64,000 bases of DNA, from contig NC_044019.1 of NCBI RefSeq assembly GCF_900496995.4, positions 5,553,501 through 5,617,500 of the forward strand, read 5' to 3'. Below the pieces are notes generated by a model that was not told the DNA's origin, ran no database searches, and worked only from the letters and a program-made list of their open reading frames with translations. The stretch comes from Aquila chrysaetos chrysaetos (lineage: Eukaryota; Chordata; Aves; Accipitriformes; Accipitridae). Below, one piece after another: positions 57,178 through 64,000 of the stretch (its first letter is position 1; each line of letters opens with the position of its first letter). The translations under genes and the position numbers were made by a program.

Positions 57178-57762
57178 TGTCCTGGTTTTGGCTGGGATAG
57201 AGTTAATTTTCTTCCTAGTAGTTGGTATAATGTTATATTTTGGATTTAGTACGAGAAGGATGTTGATAACACACTGATGTTTTCAGTTGTTGCTAAGTAG
57301 TGTTTATACCAAGTCAAGGATTCTTCAGCTTCTCATGCCCAGCCAGTGAGAAGGCTGGAGGGGCTCAAGAATTTGGGAGGGGACACAGCCAGGACGGCTG
57401 ATCCAAATTGGCCAAAGGGATATTCCATACCATGTGACATCACGCCCAGTATATTAACTGGGGGGAGTTAGCCTGGGCGGGGGGTGGATTGCTGCTCAGG
57501 AACTGACTGGGCATCAGACGGCAAGTGGTGAGCAATTACATTGTGCATCACTTGTTTTGTATATTCCAATTCTTTTATTATTGTTGTTGTCATTTTATTA
57601 TTATCATTATTATTTTTTTCCTTTCTGTCCTATTAAACTGCCTTTATCTCAACCCACAAGTTTTACTTTTTTTCCCAATTCTCTCCTCCATCCCACTGGG
57701 TGGGAGGGAGTGAGTGAGCGGCTGTGTGGTGCTCAGTTGCCAGCTGGGGTTAAACCACGACA
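57178..57762 (+). mobile_element. Solo LTR, 585 bp, + strand
   Basis: TGTCCTGGTTTTGGCTGGGA to ...GGGGTTAAACCACGACA. It is a full-length relative of 36524–37098 in opposite orientation. A TATATTAACTGG element, a T-rich tract and TTCTGTCCTATTAAACTG (polyadenylation-signal-like) follow in order, as expected for U3-R-U5. No perfect target-site duplication is visible. Confidence 0.88.
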
Positions 57763-60700
57763 CATGTACAGACTGGACTTCTCTGACTGGGTGGCAGGAG
57801 CAGCTCAATAAATCCTGGTTTGCTCATCACAGTCTGCTTCTACATGCAATTAGCAGATTTCTTCGTTAACCACCGTCCCTCCCCTCGCCACCCCAGGAGC
57901 TTTGCTGCTGTGCCTGTGGACCAGAGCATCCAGAGGATGCTGCGTGGGTGAGAACCCCACAACCCCCCAGTGGGGCCGGTGCTTCTGCCCCTGGGGAGGC
58001 TTGGGATCCACGACGGGAGCCTGCGGCCAGATCCTGCACCTCCTGGAGACTTTGCTCTCTGCTGGTTTGGGGGGTCAGGCTTCCTTCCCTGCCTTACGGC
58101 GGTTGAGTTTCGATGGCCATCAGCATCATCCATAAATCCAGCCGCTTTCCCTTCCCGCTCCCTCAGTCCCGTTCTTCAGCACCCGGTATTTTATTCCCAT
58201 AAAATTGCTATGCGATCAGGTGATATCCCTGTGAGAAGTTACGCAGCTCACACCCAGCAGATCTCCTGCCAGCAGATTGTCCCTTGTCTGTCCCCTCCCA
58301 AGACTGTCCCCATCCCAGTGACACGGCACACACAGACCCCGGTGGGCATCCGAAATTAGCCCAGGGGCTGCAGGAGACGGTCCCTTTAGGCTCACATGAC
58401 CCATCCCTAAGGCTGTAGTGATCTGAAATAAAAGATTGTAATCAACTTGCTTGATATTTCACATTATTTTTTTAAGAAAAAAAGGAAAACAATGGTTTTT
58501 GGGGGGTGTGAGCTCACAGGAGCGTAAGGTTTGAGATGAAGGAAAAGTCCAGTTTAGGAAAAAATCCTCTTCAATGATGCTGATGAGGATTCTTCGGCCT
58601 CCCTGTTCTTCTAGGGTAGGATTTGCAACTGCTTTTGGGGGGAGGCGAGGGAGAGCTCGGCTCGGTGTGTCCCTGCTGAAGGCTTAGCAAACAGACGAGG
58701 GGAGCAGAGAGAAAAAGAACTTTTCTCACCGACTTCTTCCCTTATGAGAAATTTTGGTGTCGCTTGTAACAGGAGTGGGTGGAAAAGTCTTCAGACACTC
58801 ATGGGATTTGCAAGTTAATCGTTGCTGACAAATGCACCTGAATTTAGATTGTAAGGATATAATTGCCCAGGGATTTCTTTGTTCAGGGTCCCTCTGTGGA
58901 GGCACCCAGCTCCAGCTGTTTCTACCGCTGTACCACTCAAATAAATTACTTTATTGGACTTAAAGCCTGAGACTCTGCTATGGGATACCTGGGGTGGAGA
59001 AGCTTGTTTAACAGGATGACTTGAGGAGCTGGATGGAGGGACAGGGTGGGACCGGGGCAGTGTTCACCCTCGGGGAGCTGAATCCAGCATGGGAAGAAGT
59101 CGGCCACATCCTGACACGTGGTATCCCATCTCCCTGCCTCCCCGGGCCACCTCCATCATGGGATGGCAATTAATTCAATATATACATTTCTATTGTATTA
59201 AATTCCATACAACATTGAAAAAGAGATAGACGGGAGCGCTGAGGCAAGCAAAGTCAGGATCGACTATCAACCCTTGGTTTGCTGGAGCTGCTTTCCAGCC
59301 CTCTCCCTGGATGCTGCCAGGATAAAACCCCACACCAGAGCTGGGGACCTGGCCCCCCAAGGTCAGGGCGATCGCAGCCCACGGATGCAGAGAGGAATTA
59401 GATGAGCTCATGGATTTCAAAACACATTTTCTTGCTCTAACTGGCAGCACCCCCTTTTATTCAGTGTGAATCATTGGGAGAGGCTGGATTTGCTCCCTGC
59501 TCTTGCAGCTCTGGGGATGCCCCATCCATGCAGTGAGTTTGAAAGGGCTCAGAGCAACCCTGTGCCGTTTGAGATGGCACCGTAAGGAACCGTCGAGTGC
59601 CGGCAGAGCCATGGAGGGCAAAATAGGCTTTTCCTGCGTCGTCGGTTTGGTGGGATCCTGAGCACGTCCGTGTCCTGGCAGCATCTTTACCACTGGGGAG
59701 GAACAGTCCTTTGGAGGCTGAGCGGCGTGTGCAGCCATCTCCGGCAAGGCTGGCCGCTTTAAATGAGCATTTTAATCTAATCACAGCAATAAAATAATAG
59801 GATTTTAATAGCCTCAAAACCTGCAGCTTTCCGAGGACGCCAAGAGTGCTTAAGATTTTTTATGGCGGGGCAGCTGAAAGAGCGGTTTCGGGCACAGCGG
59901 AGGATGCTCACCATGCCAGTGAGCCTGCATGCTGGAAGACACTGGTGCCCATGCTCTGCACTGCGTGGCAAAGGGTTAATAACTAATTACACCAGCAAAA
60001 TGAGATGCCTTTTCATACCCTTAGAAACGTATGCATTCGCAAATCAGGGCTGGCAGACAATTTATGATTATTTTGTTAATGTTTCTCCTGTAACAAGCAC
60101 AATTTCCTGGTGATTAATGACTACTTCATCTCCTGAAATTGCATTTTTTTTAGGAGAGATGCATGAAAATCCACTTTGCAGTTGAGGGTTTAGGAGTGGG
60201 TGGAGAGAGGAGGAAGAGGAGACAGCTCCTGAGCACCCGGCGCCGTGGTGGGTGCTCTGGCCTGAGGAAGGAGCAATGCTCTCCACTCCCCTCTGCTTTA
60301 AAACCCTGTTATTGTTAATGAGCTATGATTTATCACAGCCATTGATTAATTTGAGTTATTCATACTTGTTCATGGCTGGAAAGCAAAAGTGCTGCCAGTA
60401 AGGTGGGTTTATTCTTGCAGACGTGGGGAGTCCCCGGCCCGGAGCCTGGGGTGATGCGGGGATGGGTGGGAGCAAGGACCTACAAGAGCTGGGTGACACT
60501 CAGGGTGGCATTTGCTGTGATTTTATCCCTAAAACCTCAAGACCTGTTGAGGACAGAGGATTTATCCCCTGGTTTACAAGGATGAGATGAGCCCAGCGGG
60601 TTCGCCCCGACCCCGGGAGCCTCGTGTGCGCTGCGCTGCCTCCAACTGTCCTAGTACTTAATCAAGTTAATGTGGAATTATTAATTAACTGCTTACAAGA

Positions 60701-63700
60701 TTGACACGCTTTTTAATTAAGGAGAAAAATAATCTATTGCCTTTTCCCTTTTTGGTGGAGAAATTGAAGGTGTGTCTGCTTCTCGTAGGAATAATTAAGA
60801 AAGCTGAGGCTGGAGAGCTTGCCTTAAAGGGGATTTTCTTTGGGGGGATGCTTGGTGTTGCATCGCGGTGGCCTTCCCACGGCAGCCAGATGTGGTCCGA
60901 GCACTGCTGGACCTCCTGGACACCTGATGCCCTTGCAGAAGTTTGGGGTCGTGATGCTGGGCTGGGATCCCAGGGCTGGGATGCACCAACAGGACAAGGC
61001 TTGTAAATCAATCTGCAAAATAATTCCCCTTTTCAGGCAGAGAAAGGGATGCTCGGAAACATCCCATGGGGGAAAGCGGTCGATGGGCTGCACCGTCCCA
61101 CCGAGCCCAGAGCTCCCACCTCCAGCGACCATTTCTCCCTCTTTTCACATGGTCACTGCAGCCACCATCCAACCTTCTTGTGTCCATCGTAGGGTCCTGG
61201 GGCCGGACCCATCCCCACCACCTGGTTTTTATAAGGCTTAGGAGCAGCTCAGCTGTTATTTTCCCATTTTGAGCCCCATTCGCCCCAAACCCAGCAGCAC
61301 TGGCAGAGCCCCATCGCTCTGACGTTGATCACCTTTTTATTAGACATGCCTGAATCTTCGAATAAAAAATACATTGTGCTTAAAGACCCACTTTACATAA
61401 TCCTTGGTTTATCCCTGAATCCCTCTTTTAACACCTCTGACGGTGCTGGACAATCCCATAAACCCTGTTGAATCCTTCACCTAAAAATTTGTGCCCAATG
61501 CTCCCACCGCAGCGCTGCGGCAAGGGCAGATGTGACTGGCTGCCCAAGAAGGCTTTTTTTTTTTTAAGCAAGCCGATGGCTGTTTCTTGCCCCTCTGATT
61601 TTTTTATCCTCCTTTAAGTTGTTTCATTGTCAGATAACAAAAAAAAAAATAGAGAGAGAAACGCAACGTTCGGTGGCTAACGGGGAATTGATGAGTTCTG
61701 ATCCTCTGCCAATGAGATGAACAAGGAGGCTTCATCTCGAGCCATAAATAAGGAAGGAGAGGGAGATGCTGAGAGGATCCAGCTGTGCTGCTGCCCGCTA
61801 GTTCTGCCTGTGAGCAGCGTAACCCCGGGACATCGTCCTTGCTTGGTCCTTGCTGTTGCTTTTCCCATCACTGCTTTTTCCCATGCCGTTCATATTTGGG
61901 TTGTGCAGCGGAGTTGGTCCATCCCTGGACTCTCAGTGGTGATTAATGCAAAAATCATCATGTTTGGGCATCTTTCCAGGTTGGGGCAGTGCAGGACCTG
62001 GTCCCCCCACACCGGTGTTTGGGGGTTGACGCTGGATCGAGGTGCCATACCCGCAGGGCATCGTCCAGCCGGGCAGAGGAGGATCGCTGCCGGGGGGGTG
62101 AAATGCTGCTTTTGGGACCTGCGTTGTCGTGATGGCACCCAAAGGTGTCACCTCTGGGTGACTTTGCACCCCTCTGCCCGTCTCATTTGAGCATCACCTC
62201 TTTTTTCCTCTCCCCGAATCTGCTGCAGTGTGCCTCGTGCTCACACGTCTGGCAGCAGGATAAGAAGCAGGTTTTAATATATTTATTTCCATGGAAATAA
62301 AGCTCAGGAGCAGCTGCGCTTTCGGTACCATCCCCACTTCAGACGGAGCAGTGGGCAGGGGAGATCTCTTGAAACATCTTGAAAAGATGCCCAGGTGAAG
62401 AAAGGCATCAAATCAGCATCTTTTATCCTTTTTAAACTGTGTTTTAGCTTTTTTTTTTTTTCCCTCCTCCCTGGCTCTAGGTCCCAATACATTTCCATTC
62501 TGCTCCCGTTGGGGGCAGACCCGAAACATTTCCAGCATTGCAGGAAGCTCTGTGAGCGGGAACTGTCTTATTTAGGAAAAGAACTGATCGATCTCTGGGT
62601 TTTGCCAGTTCAAAAGCTGGTTGCTTTTGTTCATTCCTGTTCGGCTCAAATGCCCAACGGGTTTTTTTTGTTGGAAACTGCCAAGCGCATCCTTTCTCCG
62701 ACAGGGTTTGGAAAACCACCAAACCGGAGCTGCCGATGCTCAGAGGAGGACGAAGAAGAGGGAGGAGAGCTGACCCTTTCCCTGTATCTAAAAGTGAACA
62801 AAATAAAACCAAACAAGCTGTAAAAACAAATTAAAAATAATAATAAATAAATGCTGGATACAATATTGTTCCCTCCTTTCCTTTCAGTTGGATTTTAAAT
62901 GAAGGCTGGTTGCGCACCCATCTCTGTGCTCAGGCTCCAGCCTGTCAGCACCGAGAGATGATTATGAGAAATTTGAGTGATATCCAAACCCCAGGTCTGA
63001 AAATAAACGGCTTTTGTGATTTTGGATGTGATCAGAGACCCAAGAGGCCCCAGCTGATTTACATCCCCCCTCCCTCAAGAAAAAAAAACCCCCGAGGCGA
63101 TACCAGAGGAGACAGCGCAGAGAGTTTTGGTGTAGAACTGCTTGGTTTTAATGCCTTTATTCTTTTTTTTTTTTGTAATCAAAGTCATTTTATTGCAAGG
63201 TTTAGGGATGGGCAAATCCACGCAACTGGGATGGCAGCCGGTCTGGGTTAAGTGCTGAGTGGATGGACAGACGGATGGTGCATGGTACCCTAAAATATTT
63301 TTGGGTTAAAAGCGGTTTCTAAAAATCCCAGGAGCAAATATGACACTCCCAGGCAGCTCTGGAAGAAGGGAAGGGACTGACTCTGACCCTCGTGACCCCG
63401 ATAATGGGATTTTTAACTGTTTTGCATGACAATGTCCATGGATGCCGGGTTTAGGACCACAGGGAAGCGCAGAGCTATTCCCCCGCTTCACCCCCAACCA
63501 TCACAGAGGTCTTTCCAAGAGTTAAAAAAACCGACAAAAATGACCCAAAGTGAGATAAATAAACCTGAAAAAGGATGATATGGAGGAGACATTTGGGCTA
63601 AGCCTGGCCGGGCAGTAGCGAAGCGGCTGGTGAGCGGCTGTGGCACCAGGGCCTGCGGATGCAGCCCCAGGAGCATCACGGTGTGCCTGGAGGTGACACC

Positions 63701-64000
63701 GATGGTGCCGGTCCCTGATGAGTTCCCGTGGCTCTCACACTCCACGAAGGACAGAAACAGGAGGTTTTAGCGGGGGTGGCAGGGGGGGAACGAGCATAGC
63801 CCTAATAACAGTGTTGGGATTTTACATTTTGAAGCAGAGCTGCTGCCTCAAACTCTTCCTTGCCACCCCAGGAGGGAGGACCTGGAGTTTTTTGCATCAC
63901 TCTCATGAAATCCCTTTAAAATCCTGCTGGGGGAATTTGTGGGCACAGGGAGGTCAGTCTGAGCTGGCTGAGGCAGTGCTGCCCTGCGGGGCCAGCCCAG
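57763..64000. other. 6.2-kb intergenic stretch, no gene recognised
   Basis: In mammals PTPRU lies next on this side, in the opposite orientation to MECR; no PTPRU exon is found. Scattered AATAAA signals occur at 57808, 58426 and 58941, and A/T-runs at 61550–61565, 61640 and 63163–63175. All ORFs are short (at most about 160 codons) without domains. Some moderately AT-rich parts could be conserved non-coding elements, which only an alignment would show. Confidence 0.5.

Noticed and set aside
57763..64000. Possible first exon of PTPRU
   Set aside because: Expected by synteny, but no signal peptide followed by MAM-domain coding sequence was found on the + strand.

Overview
The window is avian nuclear DNA. 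The evidence is CR1 LINE fragments, several bird-type LTRs, and conserved SRSF4–MECR synteny. In mammals these two genes are neighbours (EPB41–SRSF4–MECR–PTPRU). The high GC, minisatellites and C-runs fit a microchromosome. The LTR families resemble those of neoavian or passerine genomes, which is an inference from memory. The window is read from the + strand, and both anchor genes lie on the minus strand.

Layout. 1–3.8 kb: first coding exon of SRSF4 (3711–3817) and part of its intron 1. 4–6.6 kb: minisatellites and unremarkable DNA. 6.6–8.5 kb: a two-exon heat-shock-factor-like gene (HSFX/HSFY type, 386 aa). 8.9–16.3 kb: two related ~1.0–1.15 kb LTRs, a hAT transposase relic, a CR1 copy and a ~2.1 kb polypyrimidine array. 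16.3–25.2 kb: a direct duplication of ~3.5 kb (A 16279–19795; B 21615–25162), each copy holding a PRR22-like gene with three internal 115-aa repeats. A LARP6-like La-motif exon lies between the copies and a broken, more diverged one follows B. 25.4–30.4 kb: a CR1 relic, a ~165-bp tandem repeat and two blocks of a 6-bp-periodic array, with an LTR-like segment between the blocks. 31–34.4 kb: a decayed class-I-like endogenous retrovirus (minus) with its 5' LTR. 35.3–36.1 kb: a two-exon fragment I do not recognise (+) and a DUSP11-like exon (minus). 36.5–38.3 kb: two more LTRs. 38.6–40.8 kb: an unrecognised gene with a tandem LPDLSEY-type repeat, in several reading frames. 42–46 kb: inverted LTRs, an LTR fragment and a CR1 fragment. 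48.0–55.8 kb: complete MECR, 10 coding exons, 361 aa, every junction GT-AG and in phase. 55.8–64 kb: MECR CpG promoter with a (GGCTC)12 repeat, one more LTR, and otherwise no recognised gene.

Main point. About 44 kb between two housekeeping genes has collected a set of fast-evolving genes (HSF-like, PRR22-like twice, LARP6-like, a DUSP11-like exon, an LPDLSEY-repeat ORF) mixed with retroelements and tandem arrays. Some of these families are testis-expressed in mammals. The genes do not form an operon or a common pathway. MECR acts in mitochondrial fatty-acid synthesis and SRSF4 in splicing. Copies A and B differ mostly by one-base indels in homopolymers, so some reading-frame breaks may be assembly errors and not biology.
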